From Hyperoodon ampullatus (lineage: Eukaryota; Chordata; Mammalia; Artiodactyla; Ziphiidae): DNA of 64,000 bases. Under the pieces are notes generated by a model. That model did no database searches and was not told where the DNA came from. It worked only from the letters and a program-made list of their open reading frames with translations. Shown here one piece after another: positions 31,451 through 42,985 of this stretch. The first letter of the stretch is position 1; each line of letters begins with the position of its first letter. Location: positions 99,971,513-100,035,512 of the forward strand of contig OX457057.1 of the NCBI GenBank assembly GCA_949752795.1. Direction: 5' to 3'. The translations under genes and the position numbers were made by a program.

Positions 31451-32119
31451 GTTTTCTCTCTGTTTTGGCAGATCCCTTTCTCTGCCTCCCTGTGAGCAAG
31501 AATAAGTTTAACAAAAGGCTTCCTTTCTGGCCACACCAACCCCAAGCTTTCAGACATCTCCCTTGGGGTTGCGGTGAGGTCCCCAAGCATCTGTTTCTAG
31601 CTCCAGGCTCCAGTCTCAGGAAGCAAGGGTCTCCATGGGGAGAAGAGTCAAATGGAGACTCAATAGGAAATGAGTTGCTGTGAGTTTGAGGGGAATGAGC
31701 ATATCAGTCATGCAGTATTAATAACCACACAATAAGGACTCTAACAATGGTTTGGCTCAGAGTTCTCTCCCTAAAAGTGCCAGCAACATGTCTAAGCAAT
31801 AATTGTAATATTAAATAGTCTACATTTTTATAAAAATAATAATACCCTTTCAATCTCTGTAACTACTCATATCCCTTCTCTCTACTCCATTTATTCTGAA
31901 AATCCACTGACAAATAGAACATAAATAGAAGTCCAAAGATAAAAGGTCAAGACTAGGACCAGCTGAGCTGCCTTGGTATTGTCACGCACAGATCTGTCAT
32001 TGTTCATGGCTTTGAGGGTTGTAATCTCAGATACATGATAGCATTTAATAGAAAAACCAAAGGTTTAATTCCCTGAAGGGCTGAGCTTTGGCAAGAATGT
32101 GAAATAGGTGAGCTTTGCA
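31451..32119. other. unassigned non-coding stretch
   Basis: No recognisable repeat or exon. Confidence 0.5.
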
Positions 32120-32300
32120 GAGTGGTGAAAAGAACACTTGGATTCTAGAGACCTGGTGACGTTTGGGCATAATGCTCTGTGATGTTCAGTGTCCTTATTG
32201 ATAAAAAATAACCACTGCCTCATCTCTCTATTGAAGCTGTTGTGAGGATAAAATGAAATAATGGAGGTGAAGTTGATTTGTAAATTGTAAATTAGTTATC
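32120..32300 (+). repeat. MIR SINE remnant
   Basis: 'aacacttggattctagagac' and 'cagtgtccttattgataaaa', then 'gctgttgtgaggataaaatg', fit MIR order. Confidence 0.6.
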
Positions 32301-32679
32301 ATCTTTGATACATACTATTCCATGGCTGCTTCCTGTGCTGTTAATCATTTCTTGGTCCTAGTCTGTTGCCCTGAGTGCCATACTGGAGAATGCTCTCAAA
32401 GTCTGCCCTCCATGGACAGTGCCATTTTTTATAATAGCCCAAATTGCCTGATTTTCATGAGTTATTACAAGGAACAATTTTACTAGTTTACACTAAAGCA
32501 TGAATAAATGTTTGTATTCAGGAGCTGTCCAATCCCCAGCACCTGTTACTCCAAATGCATTAATCCCTATTGGAAACTCAAATTAAAACCTATTGGGCTA
32601 AATGGAGGGATATTATAGGTAGATGGGACCTTTTCCATGTTCCTCAAATTAAATACACTCAACCCAGTTATATCTTTCT
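32301..32679. other. unassigned non-coding stretch
   Basis: No recognisable repeat or exon, though the right end may already be decayed L2. Confidence 0.45.
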
Positions 32680-32855
32680 CTGTGACCTGAAGTTCATAGT
32701 TCTTAGAATGGCATTCAAAGCCTTTATTCAGAGCCTTTCACAATATAACCCCAACATTTCTTTCCAAATTTATCTTCCATTACTTCTGTGAATCCTTCCC
32801 TTTAGTCAATGGAATCCCTTGTTCCATAATATATACCCTGTGCTTTCTTCTTTAA
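32680..32855 (+). repeat. L2 LINE segment
   Basis: 'agaatggcattcaaagcctt' and 'cctttcacaatataacccca', then 'tcttccattacttctgtgaa', are L2 3'-region phrases. Confidence 0.65.
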
Positions 32856-32859
32856 AAAA

Positions 32860-33605
32860 AACCACTTTATTAAGGTATGATTGACAGACAATAAGCTGCA
32901 CATATTTAATGTATAAACTTGATGAGTTTGGAGATAAGTATACACCCATGAAACCATCACCACAATCTATGCTATAAAAATATCCATCACCTCAAAAAGT
33001 TGTCCCCACCCTCTTTATTTATGTATATATTTTGTGAAAACACATTATAAGATCTACCCTCTTAGCAAATTATTTTTTAATTTTTGGCCACACCCCATGG
33101 CATGCCGGCTCCTAATTCCCTGACCTGGGATTGAACCCACACCCCCTGCATTGGAAGGTGGAGTCTTAACAACTGGACCACCGCGGAAGTCCCACAAATT
33201 TTTAAGTATACAGTACAGTATTGTTAACTGCAGGCGCTCTGCTGTACAGTGTATCTCTAGGACTTATTCATCTTGCATAACTAAAACTTGGTTCCCTCTG
33301 ACTAATACCTCCCCATTTCCCCCTCCCTCCAGCCCCTGGAAACCACCATTCCAGTCTCTATTTCTATGAGTTTGACTATTTTAAATTCTTCATATAAGTG
33401 GTATCATGTAGTAATTGTCCTTCTGTGTCTGGCTTCTTTTATTTTGCATAATGCCCCCAGGTTCATCCATGTTGTCACAAATGGCAGGGTTTCCTTCTTT
33501 TTTAAGGCTGAATGATATTCCATTGTATGTCTATACCACATTTTAATTATCCATTCATCTTTCAATGGATATTTAGGTTGCTTCCTTGTCTTAGCTAGTA
33601 TGTAA
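32860..33605 (-). repeat. L1M-type LINE 3' end (antisense)
   Basis: On the + strand, 'cccccaggttcatccatgtt', 'gtcacaaatggcagggtttc' and 'atgatattccattgtatg' are the reverse complement of the ORF2 end of mammalian L1M elements. Leftward lie the 3' UTR ('gtatctctaggacttattca', 'tttactggttt'-type AT-rich DNA) and the tail near 32855. A younger SINE splits it at 33072-33193. Confidence 0.85.
33072..33193 (-). mobile_element. CHR-type SINE, short form
   Basis: 'ttggccacaccccatggca', then 'ctgggattgaacccacacc' (B-box region), ends in 'ccgcggaagtccc' (5' head). CAAATT flanks both sides (33066-33071 and 33195-33200). It is the same short type as 789-922. Confidence 0.9.
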
Positions 33606-35245
33606 ACACTGTGTGTCTAAAGAGGGTGGAGCAGAGCCTGGACTAGGATAAGTCAAGAATGGTGCCCAGGGTTCAAAATTTAAGGAGACAGCCATTCTCA
33701 GGTTCATGTAAAGACACAGTTGTCACTTCAACCTGAGAGTGAGTGATTCCTTAAAATGTTTACCCTAGGGACCGTGCTTGCCTCACCCTAGTCTTGGCCC
33801 TGAGACAGAAGATACTGAAAGGCACCAACAAGCAAGGAATAAGGACAAGGATGGGAGGGATAGAAGTCTCTTTCATAATAATGCCAAGAGCCAGCCTTAG
33901 ATATGCGTTATACTACCCCATTACCTTTTCCCTCTATTGCATTTAGTAGTAGTGCAGAGAAAATTGTTATACTGCCAAGCTAACCCCTAACCTAGAGTGG
34001 TCCAAAGCTTACAAATTAAATGACCTGAAATCTCTTCCAATTTGAATGATGTCTGAAGAAGGAGCTCAACTTTCCTGTTTAACTCAGGCACAGCTTTCAT
34101 GATGGGCTGGGTAATTACCTCCCCAACCCTAGCTCCCACCCTGTGCCCTATATTTGCCAGGCAAATGTTATTTTGGGTGCTCATCATGGTAAATAATGCA
34201 GGGGAATAGCATGGAGGATCCAGAAACAACTTTGGAAGGGAGAAGTTTTCAATGCCTATCAGATAGCTTTGCACTAGAATGAAAAAATACCTTCTGACAA
34301 AATGCGACAGATGAAAAGCATTTTAGCTGTATTGCCCCCAAAATGGCCCAAACCTGTCCTAATTCCTTCTAAAATACGATTTTATGGTGCCCTTAAAAAA
34401 AAAGATGTATTCTGATAGGATTTTACAGGACCTCAGATCTGGATCATTTTATAAAACTCAGAGAAAATACCAGTAGATGTAACACTGGCTGGTATTAAAT
34501 ATTAAACTTTCCACTGAGTCCACAGTTCCCAAGGACTCTAATGGAAATGCTGCCAAGATGCTTCAGTCAACATGCAGCATTCACATTCCTCTAGAATCAG
34601 ACTATACTGCTAAAGGATGCCCACCTGCATCATTATTAATTTAAGAAGAAAAACATTTTAATTCTGCCTTAAATTTCTATAATACTTTGCAGCTTACAGA
34701 GCACAGCCATACATATTTTTTCCCTTTTATCCTGTCCCACTGGAGATCCAACTATAAACTGTTAATAGTGGAGAGGTGATGTGTTGAGAGCTCCCAATTC
34801 TCACTCCTCAGGAGAGCTTAGAAAAGTTTCAACATCTTTTGTTTTCATGACTTCTACTCCACATGGCTCTGTCTCCCTGTCCACCCAGAATCAGGGAATT
34901 GAGGGAGACTGGGAGGGAAATCAGAGAGGAACCAAAATGTGGTGTCCTCATCAGAGATTTGTAATATGATGGTGTCAATCTAAACAATGCCACAAATTAG
35001 GCCTTATAATCTATGATAGCAAAACTCCACTTATTTATGTCAATTTTATACAAATATCCTCTGTATCCTCCAACTTCATATCAGTGAGATGTCTTCATGC
35101 TGCTATGATAGGTCTAGTTAGTCTTCAAGGAGCCCCAGAAATGTTTCAGGGACCAGAAGGCCAAGGTTGATTGCTAGAGGTCATATTTTTGGGAGTTGTA
35201 CCTTCCTATTACTCAGTGGATATTTCTATGTGTTCTCTAAAATTT
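33606..35245. other. unassigned non-coding stretch
   Basis: About 1.6 kb without a repeat, exon or RNA gene that I can name. The largest open frame (95 codons, - strand, 33987-34274) has no recognised features. Confidence 0.5.
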
Positions 35246-35440
35246 TAAGGCAGTGATTCAATACTGGCCGTACATTAGAACCACCTGTGGACATTTTAAA
35301 ACATATGAAAGACTGAACAGCATCCCCACAAACTCTGCTTCAATTTTCTTTTGGGAGGGGAAAGGCAGTGGAACCTAGCCTCAATATTTTATAAAGCTCC
35401 ATGTGATTCTAATGTGCAGCCAGAAATGAGAACCATTGGT
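35246..35440 (+). mobile_element. MER5-like hAT fragment
   Basis: 'gccgtacattagaaccacct' and 'gtggacattttaaaacatat', then 'gctccatgtgattctaatgt' and 'gagaaccattgg', match the MER5 group ends. The middle is diverged. Confidence 0.65.
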
Positions 35441-35645
35441 CTAGATGCAGAAGATTTTTAACTTTAGCGAGCCCTAAAATCACATGGAGGGTTTGTTAAA
35501 ACAGATTTGGGACCCCCCCCCCAACTTCCAGAGTTCCTGATTCAGTTGGTATGGAGTGGGAGCTGAGAATTTGCATTTATAACTGCTTTTCGGGTGATGC
35601 TGATGCTGCTAATCCAGGGAACACGCTTTAATAAAAATCACTGTT
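35441..35645 (+). mobile_element. MER5-like hAT fragment, second copy
   Basis: 'cctaaaatcacatggagggt' and 'ttgttaaaacagatttggga', then 'gagttcctgattcagttgg' and 'gctgatgctgctaatccagg', fit MER5A. It lies head to tail with the preceding copy. Confidence 0.75.
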
Positions 35646-36369
35646 CTAGTCACAAAGCATTTCACTTGCATATCAAAATCAATTCAGCTAAACTCTTTAT
35701 ATTTACAGGGAACACCACTCAGTGACTCAGATAATCCTACTTATTTAGGTCTAATTATTTGCCTGACCTGGTGTAAAGTAGCACAATGAAACTCACTTTC
35801 AGTCTCTCATTCTCTCATTCCCTTTCTCTTTCCTTTTCCCTATTTGTACTGACAGAATCTGGAGAGCAATTATTCTTTTTAAAATCCAAGAAGGTCATTT
35901 CTGAAATTTTGCTTGGGGGCCCAAATGTCTACCCAACAGCTAGGGTTGCTTCGTGCTGCGTGCATCCTTGGCAGAGAGTCATGGGCTCTGACTTCAGCAC
36001 CCTGGAGAGCAGCCTCCATGCTATACACAGTGCTAGAACAAGGACCATGTAATTGCAGTAATCATTCCCAGTGAAAAGGAGGAATGAAAGACACACAGCA
36101 GTTCCTGACATGTACCAAATTCCTAAGTCCCACTTGGCAAACATTGTGAAATCTCTTAATAGTACAAGCCCCTCAAAAACTTAATGGGCTTATGTTTGAT
36201 TTGCTTCTAGTCAGTTGCTAGTCAGTTGAATGTGCCAATAATCACATGAAAAGTTTTCAACTCTGCTTTACTTACTCATATGCCTCTCTCGCTCTCCCTT
36301 CCTTCCTCCCTTCCTCCCACTCTCCTCTCTCTCTCAACTTAATGATAGCTATCTTGAGCCTATCAGCTG
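35646..36369. other. unassigned non-coding stretch
   Basis: No repeat family recognised. A C/T-rich run occurs around 36285-36335. Confidence 0.5.
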
Positions 36370-36446
36370 TGAAAGAATGTGCCCCTAGCATTAAGAATAG
36401 TGCCTTGCACCTGGTAAGTGCTCAATAAATATTTATTGAATGAAAT
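36370..36446 (+). repeat. L2-type 3' tail
   Basis: 'agtgccttgcacctggtaag' followed by 'tgctcaataaatatttattg' and AATGAA. Confidence 0.8.
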
Positions 36447-36458
36447 ATTTAGAAGAAA

Positions 36459-36819
36459 GGACTTTCCTCGTGGCACAGTGGTTAAGAATCCGCCTGCCAA
36501 TGCAGGGGACATGGGTTCGATCCCTGGTCCGGGAAGATCCCACATGCCACGGAGCAACTAAGCCTGTATGCCACAACTACTGAGCCTGTGCTCTAGAGCC
36601 CATGAGCCACAACTACTGAAGTCCACGTGCCACAACTACTGAAGCTCCGCAACAAGAGAAGCCATGGCAATGAGAAGCCCTCGCACTGCAACGAAGAGTA
36701 GCCCCCACTCGCTGCAACTAGAGAAAGACCTCATGCAGCAATGAAGACCCAACGCAGCCAATAAATAAATAAATAAACAGATAAATAAATTAATTAATTC
36801 ATTAATAAAATCTATTAAA
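36459..36819 (+). mobile_element. CHR-type SINE, long form
   Basis: The head 'ggactttcctcgtggcac' leads to the A-box-like 'tggcacagtggttaagaat' and the B box 'gggttcgatccctgg'. The long body repeats 'ccacaactactga' three times and ends in a TAAA/TTAA-rich tail. Flanking duplication is about 36443-36457 versus 36820-36834 (AAATATTTAG core, 13 of 15 matching). It inserted into the end of an L2. Confidence 0.95.
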
Positions 36820-36869
36820 AAATATTTAGGGGAAGTGTACCAGTATCTCCAATTTACCTTGAAATGCAT

Positions 36870-37015
36870 CAAAAAGTCTGAGTGGTTTTTAAATTTGAGC
36901 AGGGATTCGAATCACCTGGTTTGTTAAAAACAGATTGTTCAGCCCACCTCCAGAGTTTCTGATTCACTTGGTCTGTGGTCTGGGGTTGGAGCTGAGATGG
37001 TCTGATGCATGGCTA
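36870..37015 (+). mobile_element. MER5-like hAT fragment
   Basis: 'cgaatcacctggtttgttaa', 'cccacctccagagtttctga' and 'gatggtctgatgcatggc' match MER5A order. Confidence 0.7.
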
Positions 37016-37064
37016 CATGAATGGAGAAATCAGTGATTAGGTGCTAGGACAAGTATACTGCAAT

Positions 37065-37150
37065 GCTAATAATAGAATTTGGGTAGTGGGTATACAGGTG
37101 TTCAACTTTAATGTGTGTTTAAAATTTTTCATAATAAAATGCTGGGAAAA
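37065..37150 (+). repeat. L1M-type 3' terminus
   Basis: 'agtgggtatacaggtgttca' and 'aaatttttcataataaaatg' resemble the end of older L1M elements. Confidence 0.55.
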
Positions 37151-37223
37151 ATTACAGTGTAGTGCCTAGTGTCTGAGTACCTTACTTTAAAGAACACAGT
37201 AATTTATAGCTTTGTCCTGTGTG

Positions 37224-37228
<5 letters not shown>

Positions 37229-37270
<42 letters not shown>
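37229..37270. repeat. (CT)n microsatellite
   Basis: About 21 uninterrupted TC units. Confidence 0.98.
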
Positions 37271-37274
<4 letters not shown>

Positions 37275-37897
37275 TCCTTAGAAAAGAGAGACCACTAAGG
37301 GAGGCTGAGAATGTTTAGTCTTGGACTTTCCAGACATTAATTAATTCTTATGCTGGGTGCAGCTCTCTTCTGGTAACCTAGCCAGCAGAGACCTGGAGTG
37401 GGTATGGGCTCCTCCATGGGTAGAGAAGCACTCCAGCAACTGCCTGCCTCAGGGGTCAAATGCCAAATAGTTGGTGCTCCAAGGGCGGTTGGAAGGGAAA
37501 GACTGAAAGAGAGAGAGTAGTCATTCTCTCCCAGGAGGAGCCTTAGGCTGGAGAGAAAGAAAATACATTCTGTGCTCAGGCATCAAGAAGCTGGATACAG
37601 CCTCCACATCAGCCCTGAGCCCACACTCTCCCTGCCTCCAGCTGTCCCAGGACAAGGACTGCACTTCCTTCCTCTGCATACCCCACAGGACCCAGGATGA
37701 GTTGCATTACAAACTGAGCCACCGCAGGACAAAGTTTGTCATATTAGGCATGGAGCAGATTCTAAGGCTGGAGAAGGCCTCCTGAGTTATTTCCAAGGAA
37801 GATTAATGATCATGATCCCAAATATCTGTTCCATTCTTCCCCTCCAATAGATCTGTGGCTTTGGACAGCAACAAAAAGAAAGCCTTGAACTAGATAT
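37271..37897. other. unassigned non-coding stretch
   Basis: No recognisable repeat or exon. Confidence 0.5.
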
Positions 37898-37914
37898 AAG
37901 AAAGACCTGTCCTG

Positions 37915-38269
37915 CAGAAAGAGAAAGACAAATACTGTATGCTGACACATATATATGGAATTTAAGAAAAAAAAAGGTCATGAAGAACATAGGGGTAAGA
38001 CAGGAATAAAGACACAGACCTACTAGAGAATGGACTTGAGGATATGGGGAGGGGGAAGGGTAAGCTGTGACAAAGTGAAAGAGCGGCATGGACATATATA
38101 CACTACCAAACGTAAGGTAGATAGCTAGTGGGAAGCAGCCGCATAGCACAGGGAGATCAGCTCGGTGCTTTGTGACCGCCTGGAGGGGTGGGATAGGGAG
38201 GGTGGGAGGGAGACGCAAAAGGGAGGGGATATGGGAACATATGTATACATATAACTGATTAAATTTGTG

Positions 38270-38302
<33 letters not shown>
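37915..38302 (+). mobile_element. 5'-truncated L1 3' end (young)
   Basis: It begins in the last codons of ORF2 and keeps the usual TAA stop (ggaattTAAG, about 37960-37969). The 3' UTR is complete and ends in about 30 As. AAGAAAGACCTGTCCTG at 37898-37914 and 38303-38319 is a perfect 17-bp target-site duplication, so the truncation is original. It is close to, but distinguishable from, the 5106 subfamily. Confidence 0.96.
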
Positions 38303-38306
<4 letters not shown>

Positions 38307-38367
38307 AAGACCTGTCCTGATGCCTGGGTGGACCATATACTGGAAAAGGAATCTATGGCATCCCTTT

Positions 38368-38502
38368 TTTTTTTTAAATAATAGGGTTAATGTTTCTGTC
38401 CCATTCTTTTTTTTTTTAATAAATTTTATTTATTTATTTATTTATTTTGGCTGCATTGGCAGGCAGATTCTTAACCACTGCGCCACCAGGGAAGTCCCTA
38501 CA
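38368..38502 (-). mobile_element. CHR-type SINE with internal deletion and double A-tail
   Basis: The antisense head 'gcgccaccagggaagtccc' runs straight into the 3' end 'ttggctgcattgg', so the middle ~200 bp are missing. GCATCCCTTTT at 38357-38367 and 38503-38513 is the target-site duplication. In element sense the tail is A-run, about 31 nt of unrelated sequence, then a second A-run. Confidence 0.88.
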
Positions 38503-38513
38503 GCATCCCTTTT

Positions 38514-40159
38514 ATAAAGGTCCAGAGTCAACAGCTCCATACGGGCATGCTTCTTCCAAAGCAAACCAGCAATTTTCAGACTGTAATATTTGCAGTTTAA
38601 TAGAAGATGACATGAGTGGAACAGCTAGAAGGAGGACATGTAGGGGTGTGGAGAGGCCTGAGGGCCTGGCAGTGTGGGCTTTAGCACAGCTACTTGGAAA
38701 GGGTATTTTCTCCCCACCCTCACATCCTTGTTGCTGCCTCTCCTCCCACCCCATCCCTCCCGCTACCACAGCCACAGGACCAGAGGCAGCTTGGACTGTG
38801 AGAAAGGAGAGCAAAGCCAGGGCTCACCCTATGGCACTTGTGAAAGCCCAAGTGGTTTTCTGTCATCGTTTTTCCCTGGTGCCTTTTTGATTAGCTTAAC
38901 GAAGTCCTCCTAACTTGTGGGTGAAAAAAAAAAAAAGAAGATGAGGAACAAAGAGATAGAAAAAAAATAATGTGAGACTAAGCAACCCTGATGACTCAGA
39001 CTTCAGGCTTGGGTGCTCTGTCGTACCCTAGGAGTTGGGCTTGAGGGGGTGGGAGCTAGTTTTAAAGAAACAACATATCCCTTTCATCATCCCATAAAGC
39101 ATCACAGAGGGAGCTGGCAAAGGAGTTATGTCCACACCCCTGCTCTGTCAGTGGCCCTGGAAGCTGGCATCTCCCTCAGAGCTGACTCTGCCGGCAAAGC
39201 AAACCCAAAGCTTGTCCCTCAAGGATAGTCATGGTGTCCGTTAGTCTTAAAACTCTAGTGTCTAACATGCAGCCTGGCACACCATAGGAGCTCAGTAAGT
39301 GCTGGATCTTTTGTGTGTGAATGTATGATGGTTTCCCACTCATTCACTCTCCCCCCACATCACTAGCCCCACCTTACTGGTAGGGGCAGGCTCTGGCCAG
39401 GGAGACAGCAGAGACATCAGTGCCTGAGTGCTTAACACTCTCCTCACAGAGCTGTCACTCTGGCACCAATGTGATCTCCCTACAGAGCAAGCCCCACATA
39501 GATTTTTCTCCTCTGAATTCTCCAGGAAGATATATTGATCCAGTCCAGGTAACATCAATAGACCCAGGTAACTGAATGAAGCTTCTAGAGTTTGCCTTAA
39601 AATAGGTATGATTTAGCCTCAAGACACCAACTGGTAGCTTCACCACCCTCCGCTCCCTCACTCTCCATCCATTGTGCCTATTAAACCCCATACTAATCGC
39701 AGCCCTACTCTCCCCTTCCCAACCCAGGCACTTCCTGTCCAGTCCCAAGATGACATGAAGAGACCATGGGTGGAAATTAAAGGTGAGGGTGACAGGAAAT
39801 AGAGGAAGCCATGCAATTCCATCTCATGTCCCAAAGCAGACCTTGTCAACTCCCTGACACAAGGGTCACCACTGATCCATTTCTCAAAATGAAATACCCA
39901 GAGGCCCATTTCCTCCACAGGCTGGTGGGTGCATCCTGTCTTCATCCTCCAAGAAACCCCACTCCTCAGAGCCTACCCAGGAAAGGTCATCACAGTTTCC
40001 TCTCTGAGCTGGGACTGGTACTAACATGAGCTCTAAGGGGTGGTTTGGCTCTCCCGGGCCCCTACCCAGCCCCTGCTGTGTTTCCTGGAGCTTCTCTACC
40101 ATTTTTTCTCCTGAGGGATCCACAGGATGTAGGTTCACATTTTCCAATTTGCCACCTAT
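38514..40159. other. mostly unassigned non-coding stretch
   Basis: An L2-type tail fragment ('gcctggcacaccataggagc') lies at about 39255-39305. The rest shows no repeat or exon. Open frames on both strands near 38447-38913 and 39455-40147 lack family features. Confidence 0.45.
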
Positions 40160-40325
40160 GGTCCCTGTGACCTAAGGCAATGTTCTGTGCTACAGATCCC
40201 TGCCTGAAAAGTGGAAATAGTAATACCTTCCTCATAGGGGCAATGTAAGAATTAACTGAGCTAATATACTTGATGTGTTTAGTCTACTTCCTGAAACACT
40301 GCATCAGTCATAAAAAATAACAGCT
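40160..40325 (+). repeat. MIR SINE
   Basis: 'tgacctaaggcaatgttctg', 'aaaagtggaaatagtaatac' and 'ggcaatgtaagaattaactg' follow MIR order. Confidence 0.7.
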
Positions 40326-40329
40326 TCTC

Positions 40330-40560
40330 TCTACGGAGCATTTATTATTAGGCAGTGCTTACGTTAATCACCCCAGTCCTCTTGACCACCCTGTGAGATA
40401 AATACAGTTGTCAGATCCATTTCACAGATGCGGAATCTGAGATACATAGAAGCTAGGCTAAGTAACTTGCCCGAAACCCACAACTAGGAAGTGACGGAGC
40501 CAGGATTTGAAGCCAGGTCTGTTTGATTCCAGGGCTTGTGGCTGAACTACTACGCAAATG
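40330..40560 (-). repeat. MIR SINE (antisense)
   Basis: 'accaccctgtgagataaata', 'tttcacagatgcggaatctg', 'aagtaacttgcccgaaaccc' and 'gccaggatttgaagccaggt' give a near-complete antisense MIR. It directly follows a sense MIR. Confidence 0.88.
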
Positions 40561-40654
40561 TCCCATTCAATACATATCACTTCCCTTCTCCCCTCCTAAC
40601 CACCTCTCCCAGCTAACCTCACTGGGAATTCCTTGTCAGGACATAAGACTTGAG

Positions 40655-40862
40655 AGCAGAGATGGCAAACGTTTTCTTTAAAGGGCAAAATCATAAGCAT
40701 TTTCAGCTCTGCAGGCCATACGGTATCTGTCACACTACTCCACTCAGCCTGTGTAGTGTGAAAGCAGATACAAACAATAGGTAAATGAATGGGCATGGCT
40801 GTGTTCCAATAACAGGTGGCTGGATTTTGCCCAGGGGTTGTAATTTGCAGACCCTGCTCTAG
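40655..40862. mobile_element. hAT-like non-autonomous DNA transposon, family not assigned
   Basis: 'ctgcaggccatacggtatct', 'atgaatgggcatggctgtgt' and 'tccaataacaggtggctgga' belong to a common mammalian MER-type element. The ends (agagatggcaaac left, and the reverse complement of gcagaccctgctct right) form imperfect inverted termini. Confidence 0.65.
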
Positions 40863-40894
40863 AGGAATAGCACAGCTCTAGGGGAAAAAAGACT

Positions 40895-40965
40895 TAGGAT
40901 GGAGAGTACTTGGCAAATAGTAGGTGCTCAATAAGTATGTGTGGGTTGATCTAGAGGTCATTTTG
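40895..40965 (+). repeat. L2-type 3' tail
   Basis: 'cttggcaaatagtaggtgct' and 'caataagtatgtgtggg' fit the L2 terminus. Confidence 0.65.
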
Positions 40966-42399
40966 TCCATCTCTTTGAATCCAAGCAGTAGCACCAATAA
41001 ATAAACAGTTCTCCAATTACAGTTTCACAGGGAAGCTGATTCCACTCTTAACTGTATTGTCTGGCTTTGTGTATAATTTATGTCAGGAAGGTTCCCTCCC
41101 ACCTTGGTTCATCTGTGAACGGAGATTTTCTTTACTGAGAACCAACAGTCTATGCATCAGACCCAAACCAGCCCCCTCCCCCTGCCCTGGACAACTATAC
41201 TCACCAAGAGACAAGGCCACTCTCCTCATGAAGCCATTACATCTACAACAGAGGGTTCTGTTTTACTGAGGATGGGAAGGGTCTGCTTCTTCCTCCCTGG
41301 GCAATTGGGCCACAAGCCACTGGAGGGGGAACTTATTATAACACCACTGAGAAAAACTCGAGTGCCTGACACTGAGGCAAAGACTGCAGGCTTCCTGGCC
41401 TCTTTCCAGAGGTGAGAAGGCCACCTTGGGTAGAGTAGGTCCCTTCAGAGAAAGTGCCAGTGTGATCAAAGAATTGCCGCTGTAGGAGGAGCTTGGGGGA
41501 CACCCAATTGGGCAGCAGTGTGGGGACTCTTCACCTCTCCTGCAGCTGTTGCCACTGAGCCCAGCCTGCAAGAGACAGAAAGAACATATTTTGAGCTGAT
41601 TTGTTTTCATTTGTATTTATTGGGTTTTGGGCATGGGATGTTTGAAATGCCCATATGGTCCCTAACACAGGTTACAGCAAAAAATCCAATCTTGGAGTTG
41701 AAATGAAGCCAGAATTAAACAGCCAGGTCCATGAACCATGTCATCTATAGTTTTGAGTGCTCTGGGGAGGGCAGGAGGCAGGAGAGAACTTGGGCTCTGA
41801 CCCACAAGAGCCTAACCAAGTGAGCCTCCTATTTATTGGGCGCTGCTTCTTTGGTCCCCTCAAATCTTCTCTTTCTCCCTCCTACTTCTTTCTGGTTCCA
41901 GCCTGTGCTTCCTGATACCCCATAAGGGCTTTCCCCAAGGCCAGTGGTTCCATAGGATGCCCAAACCATGGCAACAACATGACCATTCCACTCCAGGGGC
42001 AGAGTTAGTAACAGAGGAGGGTGGAGCTGCAGGTATTTGTGCAATATTAGTGGTTTCCACTGCTTGGGGCATTTCTGGTGCAGACCACAGTCATCATTTG
42101 GGGTATTTGACCTCCATGACAAAGGGGTACCTATCCCTTCCCACACTGACCTCCCTTCCCCAGCAAACCTTAACCTTTCACACACATTCTCTCTCAGTCC
42201 CACCACTTGGCACTTTGCTATCTATCACCTTAAATTCTTCTCTAAAGATTCTAGATGTTCCCTCTCTAATTATAAAAGAAGCTCCTTGAGGATAGGTCTT
42301 GAGATTCAGAATAAAAACCCTATCTTAAAATGTTGAGGACTAGACAAAAATAAACCACTCTTGGATCAGCAGTTCATAGCATTCTACCTCTGGGCTGGG
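40966..42399. other. unassigned non-coding stretch
   Basis: No recognisable repeat or exon in about 1.4 kb. Overlapping open frames (to 125 codons, around 41829-42336) are on both strands and unremarkable. Confidence 0.5.
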
Positions 42400-42612
42400 G
42401 AGGACAGGGTTGTGTTCATTCCCCTCTCACAGCCCTTGCAAGCCCATTCCTTTCATCTGGAATACCTGCCCCCACTGCCAACCTCCACAAGACTCATGCC
42501 TTTACATCAGTCAAGTCTCAGCTCAAAGACCATTTCCAGTGAAGCCTTCTCATGTCACTCAAGCCAAAGTAATCCCAGAGCTGTTCAATAAATATTTATT
42601 GCATGAATGAGT
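42400..42612 (+). repeat. L2 LINE 3' end
   Basis: 'ttcatctggaatacctgccc', 'catcagtcaagtctcagctc' and 'agtgaagccttctcatgtca', then 'tgttcaataaatatttattg', give clean L2 order. Confidence 0.85.
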
Positions 42613-42720
42613 GGTCTTCATTTTGCAGATGAGGACACTAAGGCTCACTGTGATTAAAAATTACTTACCCATGGTCAAAAAGCTACTTAAAGGCACAAAC
42701 TGAAGTCTTCTGATGTTAGA
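42613..42720 (-). repeat. MIR SINE (antisense)
   Basis: 'attttgcagatgaggacact' followed by 'ttacttacccatggtcaaaa' fits antisense MIR. Confidence 0.65.
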
Positions 42721-42764
42721 ATGTCAGAATGCTTATATTTCCTCTGTACTACGGTGTTCTTTGG

Positions 42765-42985
42765 CAACTGTAATTTTTTATTCAATATTCATCTACCCAG
42801 TACTCTGTAAGCTTCATGAGGACAGGGTCTGTATCTGTCCGGTTCCCTGTGTGTAGCTATGCTATCTAGTACAGGGCATTGCATCAATATCAAATGTACT
42901 AATGACTATACAATAGACTAATACAGACTAATCAATTAATTACCATTTAATTGGGTCTCAATAAATATTTGTTAATAGACTGAGA
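42765..42985 (+). repeat. L2 3' end
   Basis: 'ctctgtaagcttcatgagga' and 'cagggtctgtatctgtccgg', later 'gggtctcaataaatatttgt', are L2 terminal phrases with an AT-rich insertion between. Confidence 0.7.

Noticed and set aside
36459..36819. Possible tRNA gene because of A- and B-box-like motifs
   Set aside because: The sequence is a SINE: no cloverleaf, a long tRNA-unrelated body, an A-rich tail and a target-site duplication.
37787..38218. 143-codon - strand open frame, with relatives at 12027-12233, 31030-31275 and 63736-63969
   Set aside because: It is the antisense translation of the L1 3' UTR. The same peptide pattern appears at every L1 tail, so it is not a gene family.
41829..42206. 125-codon - strand open frame
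   Set aside because: No recognised motif and a competing frame on the + strand. Treated as chance.
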